Shown: piece by piece, positions 11,504 to 24,285 of the stretch | Numbering within the stretch: position 1 is the first letter of the stretch | How the letters are laid out: every line of letters begins with the position of its first letter | From: Diphasiastrum complanatum | Lineage: Eukaryota > Streptophyta > Lycopodiopsida > Lycopodiales > Lycopodiaceae | Direction: 5' to 3' | Assembly: GCA_029204225.1 (NCBI GenBank) | Contig: CM055106.1 | Span: forward strand, 4,690,858-4,754,857 | Length of the DNA stretch: 64,000 bases | The notes under the pieces: generated by a model | Seen by the model: only the letters and a program-made list of their open reading frames with translations | The model's database searches: none | Told to the model about the DNA's origin: nothing | Position numbers and translations under genes: made by a program

Positions 11504-11516
11504 TGGTATCAGAGCC
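11504..11516 (+). other. Primer-binding site
   Basis: TGGTATCAGAGCC follows the LTR end by a few bases; it is the initiator-tRNA-Met type used by many plant chromoviruses. Confidence 0.85.
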
Positions 11517-12705
11517 GTCGATTTACTTTGAGGTGCACACGTTCCCTTTGTGTAAGAAAACTTCAATGCAAAGTTTGTGAGAGTTTTTTGTTGGTAAATA
11601 GTTTAACACTCAGCTAGCCAGTATGCTGTAATTTTTTTCAGTGTATTTATCTGAAAAGATTTTTTTTTTGGGAACTCAATTTAGCTTGCACGGATTTTAG
11701 CTGTCGAAACCAGTTTTGACACAGCTGTATCCGCGCAGTAGTACAGATTTGAGTGCTTTTAAGCTATTGATATTTCTTGCTCGCAGAGTTTTAAACTGTG
11801 AATTCCGTTCCTCTTTTGCTTTGGTCAGCGCTGCTTTGCAGCCGGCTCAGAGAAAAGCGTTATTTCTTTTAGCAGGCCGTTGATTATCTTCTGATAAATT
11901 CTCTCTTCTTGGAGTTGTATCCTTTGGCACGCAGATAGAGCCTATATCTATGGCTCTAACTCCTGCGCCTACAAGCCCGTGTTACTTACCACGGATTTTT
12001 TCTTCTCTGTCAACGCATAGTTATGGAGGGGAGAGGGGGAGTAATAATTACCTCCCCTTGAGCAAGTATTTTGCTGAAGTGATAGGCTGGGGAGTAACGC
12101 GCCTCCCCACGGACCTTTCATCCGTCCTACCTTGTGGTGGCATTGAAAAACATTGCTAAGTGTAAGTTCCACAGTTTAAGGTTATCAATTTAAACTTTTA
12201 GCTCAAGACTTGAGTAATCCCAAGCAAAGAGAACCAATATTGTTCTTGGTGATGGCATGTCCTTGAAAGGCCATACGTTCTCCATCTCTGTACCTATAGA
12301 TCTCGATGAAAGATGAGAGACATGTAGTACGTAGGAGTTTGAGAGGGGAGAAAGGGCCTAAATTGTATTTAAGGAACCCTTGGGGTCCATGGACCATGTG
12401 GCACCTTAGGGTGGCACCATATCTCTAGAATGGCCTAGAAGGGACAAATGGGGCCTTTATTGGGCCCCACCTGTCCTTTTTGCATGAGGGTGGAGAGGAG
12501 CTTTGGGGAGGGAGTAAAGGAGGTACGTTCACTTTTTTTCCCTCATTCTCCCAAGTTGTTGTAGAGTTTTTTTTTTGCTCTCAAGCTGCTTGTTTTCAAG
12601 TTGGTTATTTCTTGAGGCCCTGTGCTCTAGTTTTTCCCTTTTTGCGGTTTTTACATCGTAGCTCTCCATTTTCCCTCTAGTTTTTTGCTAATTACTCCTT
12701 TCTCC

Positions 12706-13640
12706 ATGGACACCCCTATGGATGAGTCTAGAGCTCCAAATCCTGTCGCGACTGATATGGAGAACATGACGCGTGCCATAAACTTGTTACAACAACAAAT
12801 TGTGGACATGCGTTCAAAACATGAACGGGCGGAGGCCGAGATTCAGGCTATGTCCCAATCTTGACAAGCTCTCCTAAACTCGATGTTTACTCCGGAATTT
12901 TTTACCGGAGAGAAGAAGGACAGACACCAAGATGTGATGTTAGCTTGGTTAGATCGATGGACGTCACATTTCTCCATGCACGATCTACCAAGTAGCTCAC
13001 GTATTTCTACGGCCATCATGTTTTTACGCGGTAAAGCGTATTCTTGGTGGCAAGACCTTAAAGACCGAGCTACAATCCCAACCACATGGGATGACTTCCA
13101 GGTAGCCTTTAAGACTACCTTTATGCCTGTCCTAGACGATTTTAAATATTATCGTCGATTTGCTACATTGCAAATGGGGACGAAGCCCTTGGACGTCTAC
13201 TTACAAGACTTCCAAGAGGCTGCTTCACGGTTTTTTAACCGCATAGATGGAGTACTCCTTAAGTTGCATTCCATCTTGGGCTTGCCCAAGGAATATCAGT
13301 TGGAAGTACGTCGTAATCAGCCGTAGTCCCTAGAGAATGTTGTGCATTTCGCTCGGATTTTCGACGATACGCACACGGTTACCCGCAAAGAGCAACCAAA
13401 GCCCGAAGCCAAAGACAAATCCTCTGCCGGTCCTTCTTTCAAAAAGGGCAAGGAGCGCATGGTCGGCGAAGCTTCTCCTTCGGGGAAGAAAAAGAAACGC
13501 CCTTGGTTGGAGAGAGCAGACTTCGACAAGGCCAAAAGCGACGGGCTGTGTTTCTCCTGCATGGAGAAGGGGCACCTTTCTAAGGACTGCCCGAAGAGAC
13601 GGAAGAAGGGTGGCCGCTCCTTTAAGGCACCATGTAATTC
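12706..13640 (+). pseudogene. Gypsy gag remnant with zinc knuckle
   Basis: The ATG at 12706 opens a gag-like ORF with a predicted coiled-coil N-terminus rich in Gln/Glu. A TGA at 12862 interrupts it. The capsid region continues (FLRGKAYSWWQDLKDRA, then FKTTFMP) to a TAG at 13324. The reading resumes into a Lys-rich segment and a CCHC knuckle (CFSCMEKGHLSKDC, about 13549-13590). Both stops replace codons one transition away from sense codons. Confidence 0.85.
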
Positions 13641-15713
13641 TTCTATTTCTTGCATTGATGTATCTTTTAAAGATGAAACAGTTTGTATCAATTGTGGTTT
13701 TAATACTGCAGTGTTTGGATCTCACGACCTCATTCGTATGAGTGGGTTCGTAGGCAGCCAACCTGTGAGTATTCTTTTTGATGACGGTTCTACGCATAAT
13801 TGTATTAATGCTAAGTTGGTGTAGAAGCTGCAGCTGGCAACCGCACCAAGTGACCACAAGTACGTGGTTAGGATGGCAGCTGGTGGGGAGCAGCAGGTCT
13901 GGGACCACTTTGTCCCCTATGTATTGAAGATTCAAGACTATGTAGATAGTTTGTCTTGTCATGTCATGAATCTAGATAAGGTGGATGTAATCCTAGGAAA
14001 AGAGTGGTTTTTTGCTAGGAATGAGTCCTTAAAGAAAGATTATGTATCTCATTGTATTTCTTTCTTACATAATGACTCATGGGTTTGTCTTAAAGGTGAT
14101 GAGCCAGATCTACCTTTTGTAACTGCTCATGAAGCAAATCAATGTATTTTAAATTATGAGTATTTTTCGCATTTATGTTACCTAAAAGATGAATCTTACA
14201 TAGATGCTTTTAGTACTCATAATGTTAATGTTAATGTTAATGTATCGACTTTTCCTAAAGCTTTGTCTTTTACTGATGATAATTTAGAATCTTCGCCTAA
14301 GGATAAAATCTTTAAGAGACTTAGGGAGGAGTATAGCGATATATTCCCTAAGCAGTTGCCTGAGGGTCTTCCCCCCTCACGGAGTGTAGACCATCACATA
14401 GATCTCCTTCCCAACAGCTCTCATGTATCGCTTTTTCCCTACCAGATGAGCCCGAAGGAAGAATATGAAGTTGCTAGTCAACTTAAGGAGTTGTTACGTA
14501 AAGGCCATATTCGGCCATGTTGCTAACCGGCAAGAAAGACGGTGGTATTCGTCTTTGTGTCGATTACAAAAAGCTTAATAAAATGACAATTAAGAACCGC
14601 TATCCCTTGTCTTAGATGGATGACTTAATGGACCGATTGAATGGTGCTAAGTATTTCACCAAATTGGACCTTAGGTTAGGATATCATCAAATTAGAATTC
14701 ACGAGGGGGATGTTTTCAAAACTGCTTTTCGTACTAGGTATGGCCATTACAAATTTTTAGTCTTACCCTTTGGTCTAACTAATGCCCCGGCAACCTTCCA
14801 GCAGATGATGAACGATATTCTTCGTCCATATCTGGGAAAGTTTCTCGTGCTATTTTTAGATGACATACTGATCTACAGTAAGACTCTTGAAGAGCACGAA
14901 GCGCATTTGCATACAGTCTTAGATAATCTAAGTCAGGCAAAGCTTTATGCTAAGGAGTCCAAATGTGAGTTCTTTCAAACTCGACTCAAGTATTTGGGAC
15001 ATATTGTTTCCGATTGAGTTCTTGAGACCGACTACGATAAGGTCCAGAAAGTTCGTGACTGGCCTATCCTGAAAACCATTAGGAAAGTAAAATCTTTTCT
15101 AGGCTTCACAGGATTTTTTCAGAAACTCATTAAAGACTATGCCTTAGTTGCATTGCCTCTAACGAATCTTCTTAAGGGAGTGAAGAAAGCCAAAAGGAAA
15201 ACTAAAAAGGGTAATAAGAAGAAGGTCATAAGGCGTTCGAAGATCAGTCCTCATGGTGTTTGGACTGATGAACTTAATCAAAGCTTTGAAGCTTTGAAAA
15301 TTTTGGTGTCTACAGCCCCTATCTTACACATAGTGTACCCTAGCGGATCTTTCTTAGTGGAAACAGACACTAGTGACTATGCGGTAGGTGTAGTCCTTTA
15401 CCAAGATGGTAGACCTGTGGCTTTCGAGAGCAAGAAGTTGGACAGAGCTCAAAGTAGATATTCTACTTATGAGAAGGAACTTTTTGCTGTCATCCATGCG
15501 TTAAACATCTGGAGACATTATTTGTACAGATCTAAATTTGTGGTTATGACAGATCATGAATCTCTTAAGTATATTTGTGATGCCTCGGACCTTAGGAGTC
15601 GTAAGGCCCGCTGGTCAGAATTCACTCAAGAGTTCGAATTTGACATTAAGTACCATCGAGGTACGTCGAATTGTGTCACTGATGCTTTGAGCCGGATTGG
15701 AAAAGTTAATTAG
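13641..15713 (+). pseudogene. Gypsy protease, RT and RNase H remnant
   Basis: The aspartic protease motif is DDGSTHN (about 13778-13798). A TAG follows at 13822. RT spans about 14330-15018 with [32 protein letters not shown] and the catalytic FLDDIL (about 14854-14871). RNase H spans about 15290-15713, from VETDTSDYAVG to VTDALSRIGK. A frameshift near 14520, TAG at 14614 and TGA at 15016 break the frame. A short AATGTT microsatellite (about 14220-14243) encodes Asn-Val repeats in the protease-RT linker. Confidence 0.9.
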
Positions 15714-16760
15714 TTATGCTTTGCTGAGTTCCAATCTGAGTTATATCTTTCTCTGCGAGATCTTTGTCGGACCGATGAGTTTTTCGGTCATATTTGGCAA
15801 GATGTCCTGGAAAGAAGCTCTTTAATTAGAGACAATCTTGGAAAGCAAGATTCCAAGAAATCTCGCGAAGAGAAGATACTTGTTGATTATTCCATTCGGA
15901 ATGGTTTGCTTTTTCGTAGAGAAAAAGTCTATGTGCCAGATATCGCGGACATTAAGGCCCAAATCCTGCACGAGTGCCACGATAGCCCTAGTGCGGGACA
16001 CCCTGGTATACAGAGGATGCTTGACCTTGTTAAGAGAGAATTTTATTGGCCAAAAATAAAAGGTCACGTCAAGGCATACGTTTAAAAGTGTGAACAATGC
16101 CAAGTAAATAAAGGGGAAAGACTCAAAGCAGCTGGTCTGTTGCATCCATTGGAAATTCCTAGCAAGAAATGGGAAAGTATTTCCATGGATTTTGTGGTCG
16201 GACTTCCTAAGTCAGGGAAGGGTCATGATGCTATTTGGGTAGTAGTTGACAGGCTAACCAAAATGGCACAGTTTATTCCAACAAAAACTATTGTCAAAGC
16301 TTCTGAACTGGCTCAACTTTTCATTGAAAACTTGTTCAGGTTGTATGGATTGCCGAACGATATTGCTAGTGATCGTGATTATAAGTTCACTGCCAAGTTC
16401 TGACAGGCGGTCTTTGAAAGTCTGGAAACTACTTTAAGTCTATCATCTACGGATCACCCAGAAATCAATGGTCAAACCGAACATGTCAACCAGTCGATGT
16501 TAGTCGTTCAAAGGAACGACTTGGTGGGAAAGATGACCTGATTCCTACAGATGATCTAGTTCTATTGGAAGATTTGACTGCTTTTGTACCCCATGAACAA
16601 GAAAGAATCATAAAATACTCGACGACATCAACTGAGAAATCATTTGATTTCTGAACATCTGATTCGTTGGAAAGGTATGTCAGATGATGAGGACACCTGG
16701 GAGAAGGAGGATGATTTAAGACTTAGATTCCCTGGTTTTTTTTCCATAGAAGGAAGTTTT
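15714..16760 (+). pseudogene. Gypsy integrase and chromodomain remnant
   Basis: The integrase zinc-binding region (ILHECHDSPSAGHPG, then KCEQCQVNKGERL) is followed by the catalytic core (SMDFVVGLPKSGKG; SDRDYKFTAKF). A TAA at 16083 and TGA at 16401 interrupt it. After about 16500 the rest of the core and C-terminal domain is deleted. A chromodomain remnant appears directly (LIRWKGMSDDEDTWEKEDDL, about 16660-16720). Chromodomains guide chromovirus integration to heterochromatin. Confidence 0.85.
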
Positions 16761-16763
16761 TAT

Positions 16764-16773
16764 GGAGGGGGAA
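16764..16773 (+). other. Polypurine tract
   Basis: GGAGGGGGAA immediately precedes the TGTTATGTACC start of the 3' LTR. Confidence 0.75.
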
Positions 16774-17240
16774 TGTTATGTACCATAATGATACGCCCTT
16801 CAGTGATGGCCTCGCAAGAGGCATGACGCATGACTGGAGTTATCTGCATTTCTAGGTGCCACGCGTCACCATCCTAGGTGGTCACGTGTCGTCAGCAGGA
16901 CCGTGCTTGATGGGACCCACTGTGCTATACCTATATAGTGGTGGGGTCTCCCTCTTTCCATTCACTCAGTCTACCCAGGAGTTGGTGGATGGAGAGCACG
17001 TGCATTAGCCAGGATGTATCTCCAAGCCACGAGATGTGTTCTAGGGAAAGCGGAGTGCGATGACTGGTGGTATGGGACGCTAGTTATCGTAGGAGGCTTG
17101 ACCGAACATGATTGTGTCGATTGCTCTAGGGCATGGGGGTGGGTCAGTTGTGACCCTACGGTTGGGTTACGGTGCGTCGTCACTGGTATGGGGTGTGCAA
17201 AACCCTTCAAGGCAGTCGATGATCCTAGGGAGTTGCAACA
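16774..17240 (+). repeat. 3' LTR of the gypsy element (467 bp)
   Basis: Begins TGTTATG after the polypurine tract and ends GCAACA. The last about 95 bp match the truncated 5' LTR at 11408-11500. A CTATATAGTGG TATA-like motif lies near 16930. Confidence 0.8.
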
Positions 17241-17242
17241 AC

Positions 17243-18710
17243 TTTCTATGTAATTTTGCAATAGCACAAGCCTCACAAGGCTTGAAATCTTTGGAAAGTG
17301 ATTTTGGATGGCCAACAACCTTCTCTTTCTTGACCATAGAAGACATAGACTTAAAGTTAGGATGCCACAACTTCTCCTTAGATAAAAGAGCAACTTCACA
17401 AAAGTTTGCATTCTCATTAGAATTCAAATTGAAATTTCCACCATATCTAGATCCATTAGCTAGGACCTCATCATTTTTCTTGATAAAGCAAGTATTGGAA
17501 TTGAACTTTACATCACAACCACTATCAAGCAACTTTCCAACACTAATCAAGTTCTTTGTAAGTTTAGGAATAAAAAGAACATTGGAAAGTGCAGGAACTT
17601 TAGAAGAAGCAAGTTTCAATGGAATGTTGCCAATTCCTTCAATAGAGCATTCATGATCATTTGCGGTATAAATAGATCTCTTAAGTCCTTTGTAAGGTAC
17701 CATTGAGTCAAAAGACTCCTTTGAACAACACGTATGTGAAGAAGCTCCACTATCTATGTACCAAGCTCCATCTTTCTTGAAAGGTGATGAAGAAAAACTT
17801 GACACCATGAGTGATCCTTCTCCATCACTTGCAACAAAATCTTCTTCAATCTCTTTGGAGAGATTTGCTTGCTTGAGTTGGTTTTTCTTCTTGAAGCAAT
17901 TAGAGACATAGTGCCCCTTCTTGCCACAGAAGAAACACTTGACTTTCTTTTTCTTGGTCTTTGAAGTAGAAGGATGAGATGAATCATCCTCTTCACCATC
18001 TTTGTCTCGATCTTTGGCTTTGTCTTTGTTGGATGCTTGAGAAAACTGGTTCTTGCTCTTTCCTTTATGCTTGTCCTTGACAAAGAGGGCTTTGTCACTT
18101 CCAACATGCTTGAGTTTGTTCATCCTAGAAAGTTTATAACTTTGCCTAGCTTCTTCAGAAATGAGAATTCCTTGAAGAGTTTCTAAATTAGGCAACTCCT
18201 CCTTAATGGCAAAGGATTGAACAAGATTATCATAGTCATCTTTCAAGCCATTTAGAACGATTTGTACTAGCTCATCTTGGTTAATTGTAACACCAACACA
18301 AGAAAGCTCCCTATGAAGATCTTTTACTCTCAGAACATAGTTTGATGCACTCTCCTCACTTCTTTGAAAACTTTGGAAAATATGAATCCTAAGAGTGAGT
18401 ATTCTAGAAGTATTCTTTGCTTCATAGATGGACTTAAGTGCATCTCAAGCATCTTTAGCTGTGGTGCAAGATCCTATCTCTCTTAGAATTTCATTAGATA
18501 CATTCATCTTAATGAAATGTAGAGCCATTCTAGCTCTCTTCCTGTACTTTGGTATTCAAGCTGTGCTTGAGGCTCCTCTTCAATACCAAGCACAATGTCC
18601 ATAACATCCTGGAGTAGTAAAATAGACTCCATTCTAAACTTCCAAATTGAGTAATTAGAAATATTTAGTCTTTCATTTGCTTCTAGGAGATATCCTCCCA
18701 AAGGTGCCAT
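17243..18710 (-). pseudogene. Copia gag-protease-integrase N-terminus remnant, minus strand
   Basis: The ATG at 18710 opens a copia gag (LNISNYSIWKFRME). Frameshifts follow, then a long readable stretch from about 18246 downward: gag C-terminus, CCHC knuckle (CFFCGKKGHYVSNC, about 17940-17895), protease active site (WYIDSGASSHT, near 17750) and the integrase zinc region ending CEACAIAKLHRK. There it stops against the 3' LTR of the neighbouring gypsy element. The downstream integrase core and RT are absent. The stretch from zinc knuckle to integrase has no stop, so this copy is younger than most others here. Confidence 0.85.
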
Positions 18711-19215
18711 TATATGAAGACTTCTTAGTTATTGGACAACAATATGTTTGAGCTTGTTCCAATCAGACTTAATGTTGCTGCTCTCTTTCACTATAGGTAT
18801 TTTCAAGGATGTGCTACCTTCCTATGTGATTAACTTGCAACTGTATTTGAGATGGATCTCAAATATTCCACAAAACAAGATTTTCTAGATCAGACACTCA
18901 AATTGGATTGAGGCACTTTGACAAGTTTGAATCCTACTTTTGGCACGTGTGAAATGCTTCAAAAGAAAATACTATTGATACTCAGAAGGCTCAAAAGGTA
19001 TTCAATTACTTCAAACTTAGTCTTGATCTTCAGTTTCTTGTGTAGGATGCTCAAAACTATTTTTCTCGATCTTTGCAAATATCGCTTCTATGCGCGATCT
19101 TCATTCCATTCCATAGACCAACTGCACCTTGTGTGCACAGAAGCAATATTTGCAAAAATCGAAGAAAAAAATGAAAAAGAAGATCAGGTTTTGTGCCCTA
19201 TATAATTTTCCTTCA
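18711..19215. other. Upstream region of the minus-strand copia, no gene
   Basis: No coding sequence is seen. By position it should hold the leader or 5' LTR of the minus-strand copia, but no TGGTATCAGAGC-type PBS was found. Confidence 0.3.
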
Positions 19216-19451
19216 CACGTGCAAGTCAACGGGTCAACTTACAATGGGGTACTTTCTCATTGGTGGACCGGGCTCGCACGTGCTGGAGATAGTTGTCATC
19301 CATTGATTGGAACACGTGTCATCTCACAGTTGGTCATACATTCACATGTGCAAAGGACACATGTTGACCATTAGATCTGTACTGGACACGTGTTGGCGGG
19401 TTATGACTAGTTTGAATTTTCACACGTGTAAGGATCGTTGACCCACACGTG
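19216..19451. promoter_or_regulatory. Cluster of six CACGTG G-boxes
   Basis: Perfect palindromic CACGTG occurs at 19216-19221, 19277-19282, 19313-19318, 19387-19392, 19433-19438 and 19446-19451. Several sit in ACACGTGTC- or ACACGTGC-type contexts that resemble ABA-response elements. W-box-like GTTGAC/GTCAAC motifs are interspersed. A TATATAA lies at 19199-19205 on the plus strand. The cluster is about 500-740 bp upstream of the minus-strand copia gag start, so it may be part of that element's LTR promoter. Function is inferred from motifs only. Confidence 0.5.
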
Positions 19452-19754
19452 CGAGTGATGAGCTGGGTACAAAAATAGATTTTCTGGGGCCTGTTGTGGG
19501 TATTTCCTATACATAAGCAAATAAGTGGGCCCTGCCATAGTACACTGGGCACAAGGTGAGGTCAAAGTCAAATGGTGGTAAGTGGGGTGTGTTTCTTTGT
19601 ACACCATTAGATCTTTTGTGTTTCTTTGAAAGGCTATGATTGCAATCCATGCCACTTCAAGTAGTCAATAGGATGAATGGGACAAGGGCCTCCTCAAGAA
19701 TAAAAGGGCACCATTTGTACTCATTTGACATTCTCAATCTAAGGAGAAAACTCT

Positions 19755-20469
<715 letters not shown>

Positions 20470-20485
20470 TTGGCGTCGTTGCTAC
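20470..20485 (+). other. Primer-binding site (tRNA-Asp type)
   Basis: TTGGCGTCGTTGCTAC differs slightly from the TTGGCGCCGTTGCC site used by Athila/Tat-type plant gypsy elements, and lies at the LTR end. Confidence 0.65.
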
Positions 20486-20639
20486 TTTATAAGTTATCTA
20501 CCTAGCTTTCTTGTTTCCTTTTCGCATTTCTAATGTGCTTCTGTGCATGCTTGCCTGTTGTTTTCTTCACACTCCAGCACCAGACTTCTCTTCAGGTCCT
20601 AACCGAGCTGCTGAGCAACCTATCAAGCCGGAGGAAACC

Positions 20640-21640
20640 ATGAATCCCAAACGTCTTAATCATCTGAAGTATGAAAATACTACCCAATCTTCCGAACTTC
20701 TACATCAAATGGAAACTTGGCAGAAAGCTCAACAAACTCATATGGATAAACTCACTACTGATTTTCAGAACGCCATGAAAAATATTGCTAATAAATCTTT
20801 TCTAGCAAGAGAAAATGTCTGGTGTCCGATCTGTTCACATATCACACTGCTAATGAATGTCCTCAAATGAGAACTCATTTTCCATCAGCACCTAGACCCA
20901 TGTATTGAGCGTACCACCCCTACCCTCCACAACAGCCCATGCCACAACTAGGGGTGTACCAACCACAACCAACTACAACAAACCAATACCTACCACGCCA
21001 ACAGTTTGTCGTTAACCAATCCGCTCCACAACCGGCTGTTCACTTCATTGATCCAGCAACTTATTATGTGGACGATATTGCTTAACCAGCATACTCCTCT
21101 GAGCAACTTGTATATTATCAGTATGATCATAATACTCCAACGGTTGACCCCAATGCCCACACCTATAATCCTAACCAAGCTATGTTTGCAACACTTCAAC
21201 TGCCAACAATACGAGGGTGTTTTATCTGTGCAAGTAAACATCCTAGTATTCGCTGCCCAGATAAACCCAGATAAACTGCGCTTTCCCCCAGCTTGTGACA
21301 ATTGTGGCATTGAACACCATGTGAAGGACTGTCCTTCCATATCTAAACCAGCTACTTCTGCTTGCTTGGTGCAAGTAGAAACCTTGCCAGTCGAAACTCT
21401 GCCAGCATGGGTCTTAACTCATGTACAAATCCAACATCAAGCCAGCATAACCCAGCAACATACTGTGCCTCCGAATAAAGGTTCGACGCCCATTGTTTAT
21501 CCTCAACCATCTGAAGAAATTAGGCTACATCACCAATATCGACAACACATTCAAAATGTAGACCAACACTCTTCCACTTCTCATAAAGTACCTCACATGT
21601 CTTTTGAAAATAAAACCTTTGAAGGTACTAAATTCTAGAG
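20640..21640 (+). pseudogene. Gypsy gag remnant
   Basis: ATG at 20640 (MNPKRLNHL). A Gln-rich helical segment leads to a Cys/His cluster (CPICSHIT... after a frame change near 20845). A Pro/Gln/Tyr-rich stretch and a second Cys/His cluster (CDNCGIEHHVKDC, about 21295-21335) follow. Stops at about 20906 and 21082 and frameshifts are present. The paired Cys/His motifs fit nucleic-acid-binding gag knuckles. Confidence 0.65.
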
Positions 21641-21755
21641 AGATCTATTACAAGCTAACATGACTCTCCCTTTTCACGTTCTCTAAAAACATGCCAGTAA
21701 GTGGAAAGAACAACTCCAATCCACCAAAACCACCAAACCTGACGAGCTGCTTGAA

Positions 21756-22425
21756 ATGCCATTACACCTAACAAATCCGCTCAGTGAAAGGGGCAATATC
21801 AAGATTCCAGCTACTCATCGCCAATCCCGCGAAGTGTTAGTTGTGTTAGATGGTGGCTCAGGTGTCAACATAATCTCCACATCTCTCATGTTAGAATTGA
21901 ATTTGAGAGACAAACTCACCAAACCCACTTGTCAGCTAAGGATGGCTGATCAAAGTGTGTTCCGACCGATAGGACTTCTCCCACAAATACTGATCAAACT
22001 AGGAGGCCTGAAATTTTTCGTAGACCTCATTGTACTCGATATTCCTAGTAACGCCTATTTATATGAGTTACTACTTGGTCGCCCATGGCTCACAAATGCA
22101 AGAGTTGTTCACGATTGTGGGAAAGGCTGAGTCACCTTTGGTAATAGAGACAGTTCTGTTACCATTGGTTCATCTGGAAAACTCAAACTCGCATGCTTAT
22201 CCATGGGACCTCTGTGAGGAAGAAACAATTTTTCAAATTCACGACGAAATCCTCCATGATGTACCACCAATTTCTCATCCGCACATCTCACATCCTCAGA
22301 AGCCACAACCTCGTGGCCATACTATGAAAAAACAGTATAGTATTGTACTTGGACAAAAAAGATCAAAAAGACAGTTTTCTTGCAGAACTGAGAATTTTGG
22401 TCAAGAATTGAACTTTTTTGGGTAA
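21756..22425 (+). pseudogene. Gypsy aspartic protease remnant
   Basis: The reading frame shows a retroviral-type aspartic protease: the active-site strand VVLDGGSGVNIIS (about 21840-21880, DGGSG where D-T/S-G is usual) and the second hallmark LLGRPWL (about 22070). The frame ends at TGA 22128-22130, and a shifted frame continues to 22425 with no recognised domain. The Thr/Ser-to-Gly change at the active site would impair catalysis. Confidence 0.7.
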
Positions 22426-22429
22426 TAGA

Positions 22430-23552
22430 ATTCACAAACAAGGGTAGAAATCATGGATAGGCTACAAAATCAGATTACAGTATCCATGAATTCTGATAGG
22501 GACCTTACACTGTGAAAATACTATTTTTTTGTATTTTTTGGAATTTTTTTCAAGGGATGGAATTCGCAGAGGGTGCAAAGAAATCGTTCAGACTGTGGGC
22601 GATTTCGTGGTATGGTCGGCGATTTCTGATACTGAAGTTTTACTGATAGATAAGGAGAATAGTGAAAAAAATGATTTTTTGATAGAAAACAGGTGAAATT
22701 TTGAGGTAGAATTCGCGAAGCTGTTGGAGGACTAATCTTTTATAGATCTAGCCTCAGTGAAGCCGATGATTTCTAAAATCAAGATTTGGTTGGAAAACAA
22801 AAGATTTTGATAGTATTGTAGGGTGTTTTCAAAAATTTGAACAAGGTAAAAAATTGCTGAGGTGATAGGATGAAAGGTCAGTGTCTGTTATAGCTCGGCG
22901 AATTCTGATATACCTGAGTGGTCGAAAAAAATGTCACTTGGGTCACTTCTTCTAGAGAAAATGCCCAAGTTGACATTTTTTTGTTGCTTTCCCCATGGTT
23001 ATTAAAGTCATCATCAGATCCCTCATCTTTGTCTCAACCATTGATGGCCAACCATTTTTTGAAGAACCTTTGCAAGTTCTCATTTTTTGGAAGTCCAACC
23101 ATGAACAATTTGATGGCCATTCGTTTGGTGATATTTTGGTCAATACATTCTATCTTGAGATGTTTAAAATGCTCAATGTAGCTTCTAATAGACTCTTCGT
23201 GACGCATCTTAATATGGGTGATTTGGATGAATGGGCTATGAGTCAGTTTAGACGATTTGAAACGCTTGATGAGAGCGTCCTTGAGGGTAGTCCAAGAAGC
23301 AAGATCAGGAGCTTCAAGGTTAAGATACCACTCTTTGGCAGTTCCATAGAGTACCATCGAGAATAGTCAAAGTTTTTCGGTTTTAAAGGTATCTCCATAG
23401 AAACAACATGCATTATCAAAGTCTTGGAGAAATTGAACGGGGTCAGATTCTCCCTCGTACTTTGGTGCATCGATGCATGAAAACCCCTTCAAATCCAACC
23501 GCCTGGAGATCTTACCACTGTTATGAAAGTTCGTGATATTGCAATAGCTCAT
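22430..23552 (-). pseudogene. Antisense gypsy-type gag fragment
   Basis: On the minus strand from 23552 down, two overlapping frames give a retrotransposon gag capsid region (YEGESDPVQFLQDFDNACCF, then GTAKEWYLNL and LIKRFKSSK... to about 23034). Homology fades toward 22950. It sits inside the plus-strand gypsy element between protease and RT, so it was inserted or rearranged later. No LTRs were found for it. The part 22430-22950 has no recognisable coding content. Confidence 0.6.
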
Positions 23553-23591
23553 ACGCCAATCCCAGAACTTCCCAAATCACCATCCAGATAG

Positions 23592-24285
23592 TTGAAAGAC
23601 AAGGCCCCCCTTGACTCACCCGCACATGATGTGCCTACATATTCTAAGGACTACACCATCGAGGATGTCACTATCCAATTACCACAAGCTCAATGCGAAC
23701 CGAATGGTAATTTACCCTATGAAGGCCTTGCCCAAACCATCACTCTCTCCTTGAGTGAGCCCAATAAAAGTATCAAATACATTATTCAAGTCGTGGCTCA
23801 CCTCAATCAAGAGCAATACAAAAAGCTTGAGAAACTTCTGCGCAAATATCGACATGTCTTTGCTTGGTCCTATAAAGACATGAAAGAAGTCTCACCCCAA
23901 GTAGCTATGCATCGCATTCTCCTTAAACCGGAAGCGAGGCCAACTGCTAGCCATCACTATCCGATGTAATCTCAGCTACAATGCCAAAATAAAAGAAGAA
24001 TTACAACGCTTGTTAGATGCATGATTCATCTATGAAATAGAACATACTGAGTGGGTCTCCCCAATTGTAATCGTTCCTAAGAAAAATGGAAAACTTCGCA
24101 TCTGTGTCGACTTCAAGAAACTTAATGTTGTCATAGAACGTGATCATTTTCCATTACCTTTTGGAGAATCCATCTTAGAAAATCTAGTAGGAGATGAGGC
24201 CTACTCATTCTTAGATGGCTTTAGCGGATACAATATGATTCAAATTGTTGAAGAAAATCAACATAAAACCACTTTTTCCACATAA
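23592..24285 (+). pseudogene. Gypsy RT N-terminal remnant
   Basis: The RT entry region (LEKLLRKYRHVFAWSYKDM, about 23830-23880) is followed by a frameshift near 23965. The fingers region then reads WVSPIVIVPKKNGKLRIC and FLDGFSGYNMI, ending KTTFST before a TAA near 24282. The palm YxDD motif is missing because the element is cut off here. Confidence 0.75.

Larger units (their letters stand above)
11408..17240 (+). mobile_element. Ty3/gypsy chromovirus, 5' LTR truncated
   Basis: A plus-strand element with a partial 5' LTR, PBS, about 1.2-kb leader, gag, protease, RT, RNase H, integrase, chromodomain, polypurine tract and a full 3' LTR. The chromodomain places it among chromoviruses. At 17240 it abuts a minus-strand copia remnant, suggesting insertion into or deletion against that copy. 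Confidence 0.9.
20470..24285 (+). mobile_element. Ty3/gypsy element (Athila/Tat-like), interrupted and truncated
   Basis: Primer-binding site, gag, protease and the N-terminal half of RT are readable in order on the plus strand. Between about 22430 and 23580 an antisense gag fragment interrupts it, and RT stops at about 24285. RNase H, integrase and the 3' LTR are not present on this strand. Confidence 0.75.
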
